This document shows, piece after piece, positions 6,286 through 12,911 of a stretch of DNA of 12,918 bases. Each line of letters begins with the position of its first letter. The first letter of the stretch is position 1. Source of the stretch: Pseudomonadota bacterium (GTDB lineage Bacteria; Pseudomonadota; Gammaproteobacteria; Steroidobacterales; Steroidobacteraceae). A program made the position numbers and the translations under genes. The stretch lies in NCBI GenBank assembly GCA_021779875.1, contig JAJXZV010000321.1:1-12918 (forward strand). Direction: 5' to 3'. The notes under the pieces were generated by a model, which was not told the origin of the DNA, made no database searches, and saw only the letters and a list, made by a program, of their open reading frames with translations.

Positions 6286-6804
6286 ATGAAGAAGGCGGAT
6301 CCGCAGGCCGACGAGGGGCGGCCGAGCAAAAGTGCGCGCAAACGCGAGGCGACCGGGCTGCAGGATCTGGGCGTCCGGCTCGCGGCGCTGCCGGAGGAGC
6401 AGCTGGCGGCACTGGCGTTGCCGGAGAGCCTGCACGCGGCCCTGCTGGAGCTCAAGCGCCTGACCTCGCACGGCGCCCAGCTGCGGCAGCGGCAGTACAT
6501 CGGCAAGCTGATGCGCAAGATCGACCCCGAGCCGGTGCTCGCCCAGCTCGCCGACCGCAAGCGGCGGCACGACGCCGACGTGCGCCGCTTCCACGAGATC
6601 GAGCGCTGGCGGGACCGGCTGCTGGCGGAACCCGGGACGGCCGTGGAGGAGCTGCTGAGCGCGCACCCGGGTGCGGACCGGACGGTGCTGCAGGATCTGC
6701 TCGACCAGGCCGCGGGGCAGGCGGCCGAAGGGCGGGGCAGCAGGGCGTCGCGCGAACTATTTGCGTTCGTGCGCCGGCTGTTCGAATCGGCTTTGGTAGA
6801 CTAG
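6286..6804 (+). CDS. darP: DarP (YjgA/DUF615), 50S ribosomal subunit assembly factor
   Basis: Small basic, helical protein of 172 residues. In E. coli, DarP (YjgA) binds late 50S precursors and helps form the peptidyl-transferase centre. Family signatures: SKSARKREATGLQDLG (14-29), KRLTSHGAQLRQRQYIGKLMR (a conserved block within 57-77) and FHEIERWRDRLL (102-113), with a C-terminal helix RELFAFVRRLFE (156-167). Charged Lys/Arg runs fit RNA binding. Length is close to the E. coli protein (about 183). The pmbA/darP divergent pair is a well-known arrangement, which reinforces both calls. purE begins only 6 bp after the TAG, so darP, purE and purK probably share a transcript. Confidence 0.93.
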   Translation: MKKADPQADEGRPSKSARKREATGLQDLGVRLAALPEEQLAALALPESLHAALLELKRLTSHGAQLRQRQYIGKLMRKIDPEPVLAQLADRKRRHDADVRRFHEIERWRDRLLAEPGTAVEELLSAHPGADRTVLQDLLDQAAGQAAEGRGSRASRELFAFVRRLFESALVD

Positions 6805-6810
6805 CCGCCC

Positions 6811-7302
6811 ATGAACGCCGCCGTCGGAATCGTGATGGGATCTTCGTCCGACTGGGACACGATGCAGGGCGCCGCCCAGACCCTCGAGGCCCTGGGCGTG
6901 GCGCACGAGGTGCGGGTGGTCTCGGCCCACCGGACTCCGGACCTGATGTTCGAGTACGCGGCCTCGGCGCGCGCCCGCGGCCTGAAGGTGATCATCGCCG
7001 GCGCGGGCGGCGCCGCGCACCTCCCAGGCATGATCGCCGCGAAGACCTCGGTTCCCGTGCTCGGCGTACCCGTGCAATCCAAGGCCTTGAACGGCCTCGA
7101 TTCCCTGCTGTCGATCGCGCAGATGCCGGGCGGCGTCCCCGTGGCGACGTTCGCCATCGGCGCCGCGGGCGCGAAGAACGCCGCCCTGTTCGCGGCCGCG
7201 ATTCTCGCGGTCGAGTCCACCGCCGTGCGCGCCGCGCTGGACGCCTTTCGCGCCGCCCAGACCGATGCGGTGCTCGCCAAGCCGGACCCGCGTCAGCCTT
7301 GA
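6811..7302 (+). CDS. purE: N5-carboxyaminoimidazole ribonucleotide mutase, class I PurE
   Basis: Converts N5-CAIR, made by PurK, to CAIR, the substrate of PurC. Its 163 residues match the class I family, which forms an octamer. Motifs: GSSSDW (10-15, phosphate binding), SAHRTP (38-43, with catalytic His40, equivalent to E. coli His45), [12 protein letters not shown] (63-74) and [13 protein letters not shown] (105-117). The presence of purK next door is what class I PurE requires. No real Shine-Dalgarno precedes the ATG. Instead TGG-TAGACT (6794-6802), an extended -10-like string overlapping the darP stop, ends 8 nt upstream. Translation may alternatively be coupled to darP, whose stop is 6 bp away. 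Confidence 0.97.
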   Translation: MNAAVGIVMGSSSDWDTMQGAAQTLEALGVAHEVRVVSAHRTPDLMFEYAASARARGLKVIIAGAGGAAHLPGMIAAKTSVPVLGVPVQSKALNGLDSLLSIAQMPGGVPVATFAIGAAGAKNAALFAAAILAVESTAVRAALDAFRAAQTDAVLAKPDPRQP

Positions 7303-8396
7303 AGCCGTTGCGCGTAGGCATCGTCGGTGCCGGACAGCTGGGGCGCATGATGGCTCTCGCCGGCTATCCGCTCGGGGTCCGCTGCACCTTCCTCGACCGC
7401 GCCGCCGACGCCCCGGGCGCGCAGGTGGCGCCGATCCTGCTCGGGGATTTGGAGGACCCGGCGCGGCTCGCGGAGCTGGCGGCGGGCAGCGACGTCGTCA
7501 CCTTCGACTGGGAGAACATCTCCGGCGCCGCGCTCGCCCCGCTCGAGCGGGTCACCGCCATCCGGCCGCCCCGTGCCGCGCTGGAGGCCTCGCAGGACCG
7601 GCTGACCGAGAAGGCCCTGTTCTCCCGCCTGCGCATACCGGTGGCGCCGCACGCCGCGGTCGACAGCGAGGCGCAGCTGCTCGCCGCCATTCGCAGGCTC
7701 GGGCTGCCCGGCATTCTCAAAACTCGGCGCATGGGCTACGACGGCAAGGGCCAGTTCGTCATCGGCACCCTGGACGACGTGGATCTCGCGTGGTCGCGCA
7801 TCGGCGGCGCCGGCCTGATCTACGAGCGCTTCCAGAGGTTTTCGCGCGAAGTGTCGATCATCGGCGCCCGCTCGGTGGCCGGGGACATCGTCTACTATCC
7901 GCTGGCGGCCAACACCCATTCGGGCGGGATCCTGCGCCACACCGTGGCCCCTTTCGCCGGCGCGGCCCTGGAGCGCAGCGCCCGGGCCCACCTCAAGCGC
8001 GTCATGCAGGCGCTGGATTACGTCGGGGTCCTCGCCATCGAGTTCTTCGTGGTCGACGGCAGACTGGTCGCCAACGAGATGGCCCCGCGGGTGCACAACT
8101 CGGGACACTGGACCATCGAGGGCTGCGTGACCAGCCAGTTCGAGAATCACGTGCGCGCCATCTGCGGACTGCCCCTCGGCAGCACGCGGCCCCTCGGGCA
8201 CGCGGCCATGATCAACTTCATCGGCAGCATGCCGGATCGCGCGCGGATGCTGCGCATCGAGGGCCTCGCCTTTCACGACTACGGCAAGCAGCCGCGGCCC
8301 GGGCGCAAGCTCGGGCACTGCACGATCCTGGCCGGGCGGGCCAAAGATCGCGGCCAGGCGCTCATGCATGCGCTAAGATTCGTGGAGTGGACCTGA
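7299..8396 (+). CDS. purK: N5-carboxyaminoimidazole ribonucleotide synthase
   Basis: ATP-grasp enzyme making N5-CAIR from AIR, bicarbonate and ATP. 365 residues, family-typical. The start is TTG at 7299-7301, which overlaps the purE stop TGA (7300-7302) in the tetranucleotide TTGA, so translation is probably coupled to purE. The N-terminal sequence right after it ([12 protein letters not shown], 6-17) is where PurK proteins begin, and no ATG precedes it. Other motifs: [12 protein letters not shown] (141-152, ATP-grasp loop), FSREVSII (181-188), EFFV (248-251), [14 protein letters not shown] (259-272, metal and substrate site) and GRKLGH (335-340). The purE-purK order is the usual bacterial one. 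Confidence 0.96.
   Translation: MKPLRVGIVGAGQLGRMMALAGYPLGVRCTFLDRAADAPGAQVAPILLGDLEDPARLAELAAGSDVVTFDWENISGAALAPLERVTAIRPPRAALEASQDRLTEKALFSRLRIPVAPHAAVDSEAQLLAAIRRLGLPGILKTRRMGYDGKGQFVIGTLDDVDLAWSRIGGAGLIYERFQRFSREVSIIGARSVAGDIVYYPLAANTHSGGILRHTVAPFAGAALERSARAHLKRVMQALDYVGVLAIEFFVVDGRLVANEMAPRVHNSGHWTIEGCVTSQFENHVRAICGLPLGSTRPLGHAAMINFIGSMPDRARMLRIEGLAFHDYGKQPRPGRKLGHCTILAGRAKDRGQALMHALRFVEWT
8374..8379 (+). promoter_or_regulatory. Possible -10 element for the ATPase-FHA gene, inside the purK end
   Basis: TAAGAT (four to five matches to the -10 consensus, depending on register) lies near the purK 3' end, 66 nt before the ATG at 8446. No good -35 is seen. The same hexamer ends 7 nt before a GTG (8387) that opens a 22-codon frame stopping at 8455, just past the ATPase start; this could be chance. 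Confidence 0.28.
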
Positions 8397-8412
8397 TCGT
8401 GATCCCGCAACC

Positions 8413-8429
8413 GCGGGCGGCCAGCCCGC
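8413..8429 (+). repeat. Inverted repeat between purK and the ATPase-FHA gene
   Basis: GCGGGC (8413-8418) pairs with GCCCGC (8424-8429) around a 5-nt loop, 17 nt after the purK stop and 16 nt before the next ATG. No T tract follows. It could partly separate expression of purEK from the ATPase gene, or mask its weak ribosome site. Confidence 0.35.
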
Positions 8430-8445
8430 CGGATGGATTGGCGCG

Positions 8446-9678
8446 ATGTATCTAGAGCTCTTCAAGCTGCAGGAACTGCCGTTCCGGCTCAGCCCGGACC
8501 CTCAGTTCCTGTACTTGAGCAAGCAGCATGCGCGCGCCAAGGCGTACATGGAGTCGACGATCTGGTTCACCGACGGCTTCGTCGTGATCACCGGCGAGAT
8601 CGGCGCGGGCAAGACCACGCTCATCGAGACCTTCCTGCGCGAACTCCAGCCGGACGTCGTGGTCGCGCAGATCAACCAGACGCAGCTGTCGCCGACGGCC
8701 TTTCTGCAGACCGTGCTCGTGCAATTCGGCTTCTCGCCCTTCGAGATGCGCAAGCCCGAGGTGCTGGCGACGATCAACCAATTCCTGATGGAGCAGCACG
8801 CCAGCGGCCGCAAGGTGCTGCTGATCGTCGACGAGGCCCAGAACCTGAGCAACCGCGTCCTCGAGGAGATCCGCATGCTGTCGGGCGTCGAGACCACCAA
8901 GGAGAAGGCGCTGCGCATCATCCTGGCCGGCCAGCCGGAGCTGAACGACAAACTCGACTCGCCGGACCTGACCCAGCTCACGCAGCGGGTGCGGCTGCGC
9001 TTTCACCTGACGGCGCTGACCCGCGCGGAGACCGCCGCCTACATCGATCACCGGCTCGAGGTGGCCGGATCCCAGGGCCGGCGCATCTTCGCCGAGGACC
9101 TCTATCCGTCGATCTACCAATACACCGGCGGCGTCCCGCGCCTCATCAACACCCTGTGCGACACCTGCCTGATGGCGGCCTTCGGCTCCGACCGGGACAC
9201 GGTCGGCCGGGAGGAATTCGACGCCGCGATTCGCGAATTGCAGTGGGTCGAGTACACCTCGCGCACCAACCGCCTGCACGTGCAGAATCTCGAGCCCCGT
9301 GTCCCGCCGACCGCCTCGGGTTCGCATCCCGTCGGCAGGATTCTGCTGGCGCACGAGGGCAGGACGGTGATCGAGCGCGAATTGCACCCGGGTAGGCTGA
9401 TCATCGGCCGCACGCCGGACAACGATCTGCAGATCGACAGCAAATTCATCAGCCGGCATCACTGCCAGATCGTGACCAAGCCCGACTCGTGCCTCATCGA
9501 GGATCTGAACAGCACCAACGGGATCTACGTGCATTCGAAGCGGGTTCGCCGCCACAACCTGAACGACGGCGACGTGGTCCAGGTCGGACAACACGAGCTC
9601 ATGTACATCGACGAGCGCGCGCCGCGCGCGCGCCATGCCGCCGACCCGCAGGACACCGAGGTGGTCGAGAAGCTGTGA
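8446..9678 (+). CDS. ExeA/GspA-like AAA ATPase fused to a C-terminal FHA domain
   Basis: 410-residue predicted cytosolic protein with two modules. Residues 1-270 are an ExeA-type AAA+ ATPase: YLELFKLQELPFRLSPDPQFLYLS (2-25, family hallmark within this stretch), Walker A GEIGAGKTT (50-58), Walker B LLIVDEAQ (125-132), sensor-like ILAGQPEL (159-166), LTQRVRLRFHL (178-188) and the lid motif YTGGVPRLINTLCD (226-239). After a linker (about 271-295), residues 297-388 form a forkhead-associated phosphothreonine-binding domain: GRTPDNDLQI (321-330), SRHH (336-339) and NSTNG (355-359). There are no membrane helices and no peptidoglycan-binding domain, unlike ExeA of Aeromonas. No gsp or exosortase genes are nearby. 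The target process is unknown; regulation through Ser/Thr phosphorylation is inferred from the FHA domain. Ribosome site weak. Confidence 0.9.
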   Translation: MYLELFKLQELPFRLSPDPQFLYLSKQHARAKAYMESTIWFTDGFVVITGEIGAGKTTLIETFLRELQPDVVVAQINQTQLSPTAFLQTVLVQFGFSPFEMRKPEVLATINQFLMEQHASGRKVLLIVDEAQNLSNRVLEEIRMLSGVETTKEKALRIILAGQPELNDKLDSPDLTQLTQRVRLRFHLTALTRAETAAYIDHRLEVAGSQGRRIFAEDLYPSIYQYTGGVPRLINTLCDTCLMAAFGSDRDTVGREEFDAAIRELQWVEYTSRTNRLHVQNLEPRVPPTASGSHPVGRILLAHEGRTVIERELHPGRLIIGRTPDNDLQIDSKFISRHHCQIVTKPDSCLIEDLNSTNGIYVHSKRVRRHNLNDGDVVQVGQHELMYIDERAPRARHAADPQDTEVVEKL

Positions 9679-9690
9679 ACGGCGTTCAGC
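9672..9690. terminator. Hairpin pairing the two stop codons of convergent genes
   Basis: TGAAC (9676-9680) pairs with GTTCA (9684-9688) across a GGC loop, so the TGA of the ATPase gene base-pairs with the stop of the membrane-protein gene (9686-9688). An alternative fold with a 2-nt bulge brings in GCT (9672-9674) and AGC (9688-9690). No T tract. Confidence 0.38.
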
Positions 9691-9925
9691 CCTCGAGCGA
9701 GGAGGGCAGCTCGATGGTCTCGCTCGTGTATTCCCGGCTGAGCGCACGATAGTCGCGGCGGCGCAGGATGATGGTGAGCGCCGCCGTCTCCGCGGCGAAA
9801 CCGATGATCAAGGCGGCCACCGACCCGGGCCCTTCCGGGTCCAAATAGGCGAGGCACACGGCGGCGGCGCCGATGCACGCATAGGCGTAGGGAAGCGTTT
9901 CGTATACCGGGCGCGCCAGTCGCAT
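9686..9925 (-). CDS. Small two-helix inner-membrane protein of unknown function
   Basis: 79 residues from the ATG at 9925. That start is chosen because GGAGGG (9936-9931 on the minus strand) stands 5 nt before it; the frame is open for 15 more codons upstream, but no ribosome site supports an earlier start. Two hydrophobic segments, about 9-28 (LPYAYACIGAAAVCLAYL) and 35-54 (SVAALIIGFAAETAALTIIL), are joined by a short acidic/Gly turn (DPEGPG). A basic RRRDYR (55-60) and a hydrophilic tail follow, suggesting the C terminus faces the cytoplasm. I do not recognise a characterised family, though the PVYETLPYAY opening and RRRDYR after the last helix look like conserved features of small uncharacterised proteobacterial membrane proteins. 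It is convergent with the ATPase-FHA gene, 7 bp apart. Confidence 0.65.
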   Translation of the reverse strand: MRLARPVYETLPYAYACIGAAAVCLAYLDPEGPGSVAALIIGFAAETAALTIILRRRDYRALSREYTSETIELPSSLEG

Positions 9926-9970
9926 CAGAGCCCTCCGATGCCCATGGTAATGCGCCGGCGGCGGCGCCAC

Positions 9971-10015
9971 GCCGCGATTTGACTTAAGTGCCGCGATCAG
10001 TGCCTGGCCGCGATC
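9971..10015. repeat. Three direct copies of GCCGCGAT
   Basis: GCCGCGAT occurs at 9971-9978, 9990-9997 and 10007-10014; the last two continue with C. Spacings are 19 and 17 nt. An AT-rich segment (TTGACTTAAG, 9979-9988) lies between the first two. The array sits between two short minus-strand ORFs and the third copy touches the stop of the upstream one. It could be an operator or simple chance in a GC-rich gap. Confidence 0.4.
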
Positions 10016-10178
10016 AATCCCTGCCGGCCAGCAGTTCCAGCAGCCGCGACAGCCACGAGGTGCGCCAGCCCTCCACGCCGAGCCGTTCGTGGCGCGGTGC
10101 GGGTGTCCGCGCGGACTCCATCAGCAGATCCTGCGGCAGATCGATCCGAAAGGTGTTCGTCAGCGAGTCGTCGGTCAT
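10014..10178 (-). CDS. Possible 54-residue hypothetical protein
   Basis: Short open frame from ATG 10178 to TGA 10016-10014, with GGAAG about 6 nt before the start. About 46 of 54 codons end in G or C, in line with real genes here. The product (starting MTDDSLTNTFRIDLPQDLL and ending LSRLLELLAGRD) has an acidic start, no membrane helix and a possible amphipathic C-terminal helix with WRTSWLSRLLELL. No family recognised. The frame continues to a TTG at 10226, which lacks a ribosome site. It may be transcribed with the membrane protein 88 bp downstream, across the direct repeats. It could also be a spurious frame. Confidence 0.42.
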   Translation of the reverse strand: MTDDSLTNTFRIDLPQDLLMESARTPAPRHERLGVEGWRTSWLSRLLELLAGRD

Positions 10179-10292
10179 GGCGGCTTCCAGGGATTGCGGC
10201 GTTGCCAGGGGTTTCGATCGTCGCAACGGAGCGTAGCGGTCCCGAACGCGGCGCCGATAGGACGCGGCGCACGCAATGACGGTCCGGCGGCC

Positions 10293-10322
10293 TTATGTCC
10301 AACGGGGTCCGCGTGGCACAAT
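10293..10322 (+). promoter_or_regulatory. Possible promoter of the EamA transporter gene
   Basis: CACAAT (10317-10322) is the same -10 form as in the purC promoter, preceded at 18 nt by a weak -35, TTATGT (10293-10298). Transcription would start near 10329, about 39 nt before the ATG. The rest of the 10179-10367 gap shows no other feature that I can support. Confidence 0.35.
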
Positions 10323-10367
10323 GCGCGCCGCCCGCCGACCCCACCCGCCTCGAGGACCACTGCGTCG

Positions 10368-11225
10368 ATGAGCCGTGCCAGCCATCGCTTGGGATTCGCC
10401 TTGGTGACCGCCTCCGCCGTCGCGTGGAGCCTGGGCGGCCTGTTCACCCGCTCGATCCACGTCGACGGCTGGACCATGCTCGCCTGGCGGGGCATTTTCG
10501 GCGCTCTGGGCCTCGCGCTCCTCATGCCCTTTCTGCCCGAGCGGCGCGCCTGGTCCATGCTGCGCAGCATGGGCTGGGTCGGCTGGCTGTTCGTGGTCCA
10601 GTCGGCCGCGGGCATGGTCTTCTACCTCTCGGCCCTGCGGCACACGTCGGTCGCGAACGTCGCCGTGATCTACGCGACCGCGCCGTTCCTGGCCGCGGCC
10701 CTGGGGTGGTGGGCGTTGCGCGAGAGGCCGAGCGCGCGCGCCCTGTTCGCGAGCCTGGTGGCCCTCGCGGGGGTCGCCGTGATGGTCGGCTTCGGCGGCC
10801 GGGGCGGACTGCTGGGCGACGCCTTGGCGTTCGGCATGACCGCCACCATGGCGGTGACCATGGTGGTGGCGCGCAATTTCCCGGAAGTGCCGATCCTGCT
10901 GACCGCCTGCCTGTCCTCCCTGCTGAGCGGCGTGCTCTGCTGGCCCATGGGCTCGCCGCTCGCCGTCGGCGGCCGCGACCTCGGGCTGCTGGCGCTGTTC
11001 GGCATCGTCAATTTCGTGATCGGTCTGCCGCTGTTCACCATGGGCGCCCGGCGGCTGCCGCCGATCGAGACCGCCCTGATCGGCGCGCTGGATGCCCCGC
11101 TCGCGCCGCTCTGGGTCTGGCTCGCGTTCCGCGAGATTCCCAGCCGCAGCACGCTGATCGGCGGCGCCGTGGTGTTCGCCGCCGTCTCGCTGCACCTCGT
11201 CGCCGCGGAATCGAAACCGCGGTGA
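10368..11225 (+). CDS. DMT superfamily (EamA domain) transporter
   Basis: Inner-membrane protein of 285 residues with the usual ten-helix layout from two EamA repeats, about 8-140 and 148-280. Visible landmarks: ASAVAWSLGGLFTR (15-28), WRGIFGALGL (40-49), YLSALRHTSVANVAVIYATA (86-105), the end of repeat one at LFASLVALAGVAVMVGF (126-142), and IETALIGALDAPLAPLWVWLAFREIPS (within 233-259), a standard second-repeat signature. Family members export or import small metabolites such as amino acids, and substrate cannot be read from sequence. The ATG at 10368 opens directly into helix one; GAGG lies 12 nt upstream, a distant ribosome site. The frame is open further upstream, but that part has no transporter similarity. 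Convergent with the M28 peptidase, 6 bp apart. Confidence 0.9.
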   Translation: MSRASHRLGFALVTASAVAWSLGGLFTRSIHVDGWTMLAWRGIFGALGLALLMPFLPERRAWSMLRSMGWVGWLFVVQSAAGMVFYLSALRHTSVANVAVIYATAPFLAAALGWWALRERPSARALFASLVALAGVAVMVGFGGRGGLLGDALAFGMTATMAVTMVVARNFPEVPILLTACLSSLLSGVLCWPMGSPLAVGGRDLGLLALFGIVNFVIGLPLFTMGARRLPPIETALIGALDAPLAPLWVWLAFREIPSRSTLIGGAVVFAAVSLHLVAAESKPR

Positions 11226-11242
11226 GCCCGGTCACTTCGCGG
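11217..11242. terminator. Nine-pair hairpin spanning both stop codons of convergent genes
   Basis: CCGCGGTGA (11217-11225) pairs with TCAC (11232-11235) and, after a 2-nt TT bulge, CGCGG (11238-11242). The loop is the 6-bp intergenic gap itself. The transporter TGA (11223-11225) is exactly opposite the peptidase stop (11232-11234). No T tract follows on either strand. Confidence 0.45.
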
Positions 11243-12911
11243 CGCCGCCCACCCGGGCAGCCTCGAACTCGTCGCCGGGCAGCCATTCGACGCTGCGCGG
11301 GGCCGAGAGCGCCTGCCAGCCCAGGGCGAAGCCGAACCGGGCGAGCGCCGCGTCCGTCGCGAAGTCCATGGCGGGCGAATACTCGTCGCTCGGCTGGTGG
11401 TAGTGCTTGGCCGTGTACTCCTCGCGCTGCGCCTTGCCCCACTCGACCGAATGGCCCGCGAACTTCACGCCGGTGCCGATGGAGAAGGCCGGGACGCCGG
11501 CGCGCGCCAGGCTGAAGTGGTCCGAGCGGTAATAATGGCCGGCGCCCGGCTCGGCGTCGGGCTGGATGTCGAACCCGAAGGCCTTGGCGGTCCTCTCGAC
11601 CACCGGAAAGAACGACGTGCGCTCCGCGCCGGTGACGCTCACCGATTCCGGCACGCCGATCGGCGGCACCGCGTCGAAGTTGAGATCGAGCGTCATGCGG
11701 CGGGCCGGCACCGGCAGGTGCTTGCCGAGGTGGCCCGAGCCGAGAAGCCCCTTCTCCTCCGCGGTCACCGAGACGAAATACACCGGGTGCGGCGGGGCGG
11801 CGCGGGCGGTGGCGTACGCGTGGGCCAGCTCGAGCAGGATGCCGCAGCCGGTCGCGTTGTCGACGGCGCCGTTGTAGATCTGGTCGCCCGCCAGGGTCGG
11901 ATCGATCCCGAGGTGGTCGTAGTGCGCGGAGTACATCACCGCCTGCCCCGGCGCCTTGGCGCCCGGCAGCACGCCGACCACGTTGTAGGATTCGAAGTGC
12001 CGCACCTTGCTGACCACGTGCGCCTTGAATCGCGCCGGCAGCTCGCGCGCCCTGAAGCCGCGCTTGCCGGCCGCCGCGATCATCTCGTCGATCTGCAGAC
12101 CCGAGGCGGCGAACAGCCGCCGCGCCACGTCGAGCTGGATCCAGGAGGCCGCTTGCAGCTTCGGATCGCGGTCATCGGCCAGATAGGCCTGCTCGTTGCT
12201 CCACGAGCTCTTGACGACGCTCCACGGGTAGCTCGCGAGGTCCGTGCGGTGGATGATCAGCGCGCCCACGGCGCCCTTGCGCGCCGCCTCCTCGTACTTG
12301 TAGGTCCAGCGGCCGTAATAGGTCAGCGCGTCGCCATTGAAGAATTTCGGGTCGCTCGACGGCGGCTCGTTGACGATGACCAGCAGCACCTTGCCGCGCA
12401 CGTCCACCCCGTCGAAATCGTTCCAGCCGAACTCCGGGGCGTCGATGCCGTAGCCGACGAACACGATCGGTGCGTCCACGTCGACCCCGTCCGTCTGGGT
12501 CTGATTGTTGGTCACCCAGTCCTCGCCCAGGCGCAGCTCGATGGGCGCGCCCTGCCGCGGGAGCAAAGTCGCGGTGGTCGCCGGAAGCGTCTGCACGCCC
12601 ATGAACCGGACCCTCTGCAGGTATCCGCCGTCGTCGCCCGCGGGCTGCAGGCCGTCCAGGGCGAACTGGTTCGCGATGTACTTGGCCGCGAGATCCCCGC
12701 CCCGCGTGCCGGTGCCGCGGCCCTCGAGCAGATCGTCCGCGAGAAAGCGCACGTGCGCGCGGATGCGCTCGGGATCGATGCCGCGCACCGCCGCCGCCGC
12801 CGCGGGCGGCAACTTCAGGGCGCCCGCGGGGTCGCCGGGCGCGGCCGCGCCGACCGCGAAGGACCCCGTAAAGCACAAGAGCAGTAACAGGCGGTGAAGT
12901 GATCGTTTCAA
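11232..12911 (-). CDS. Secreted M28-family zinc aminopeptidase with PA domain; start possibly outside the window
   Basis: 559 residues from a TTG at 12911. The N terminus is a signal peptide: basic KRSLHR, then a hydrophobic LLLLLCFTGSFAVGA core, with cleavage likely near AAA/APG (22-25), so the enzyme acts in the periplasm or outside. A protease-associated domain is inserted at roughly 145-300. The M28 catalytic domain follows with all expected di-zinc residues: H330 and D332 (SAHYDH), D351 (AVDNATG), E385-E386 (TAEE), D413 (NFDAV) and H505 (YHQPSDE). Substrate is unknown; relatives are broad aminopeptidases and carboxypeptidases. No ribosome site precedes the TTG and the frame stays open to the right edge, so an ATG a few codons beyond the window is quite possible. 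Confidence 0.9.
   Translation of the reverse strand: MKRSLHRLLLLLCFTGSFAVGAAAPGDPAGALKLPPAAAAAVRGIDPERIRAHVRFLADDLLEGRGTGTRGGDLAAKYIANQFALDGLQPAGDDGGYLQRVRFMGVQTLPATTATLLPRQGAPIELRLGEDWVTNNQTQTDGVDVDAPIVFVGYGIDAPEFGWNDFDGVDVRGKVLLVIVNEPPSSDPKFFNGDALTYYGRWTYKYEEAARKGAVGALIIHRTDLASYPWSVVKSSWSNEQAYLADDRDPKLQAASWIQLDVARRLFAASGLQIDEMIAAAGKRGFRARELPARFKAHVVSKVRHFESYNVVGVLPGAKAPGQAVMYSAHYDHLGIDPTLAGDQIYNGAVDNATGCGILLELAHAYATARAAPPHPVYFVSVTAEEKGLLGSGHLGKHLPVPARRMTLDLNFDAVPPIGVPESVSVTGAERTSFFPVVERTAKAFGFDIQPDAEPGAGHYYRSDHFSLARAGVPAFSIGTGVKFAGHSVEWGKAQREEYTAKHYHQPSDEYSPAMDFATDAALARFGFALGWQALSAPRSVEWLPGDEFEAARVGGAAK

Noticed and set aside
8452..9747. 431-codon minus-strand frame opposite the ATPase-FHA gene
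   Set aside because: Shadow of a gene with intact Walker and FHA motifs; no recognisable domain of its own.
9988..10236. 82-codon plus-strand frame over the small-ORF patch
   Set aside because: Non-ATG start and Ser/Arg-rich product. The minus-strand 54-codon frame has an ATG, a ribosome site and better third-position G+C.
11397..12887. 496-codon plus-strand frame opposite the M28 peptidase
   Set aside because: The opposite strand has a signal peptide and every M28 zinc ligand. The plus-strand product is His/Arg/Val-rich low complexity, typical of antisense frames.
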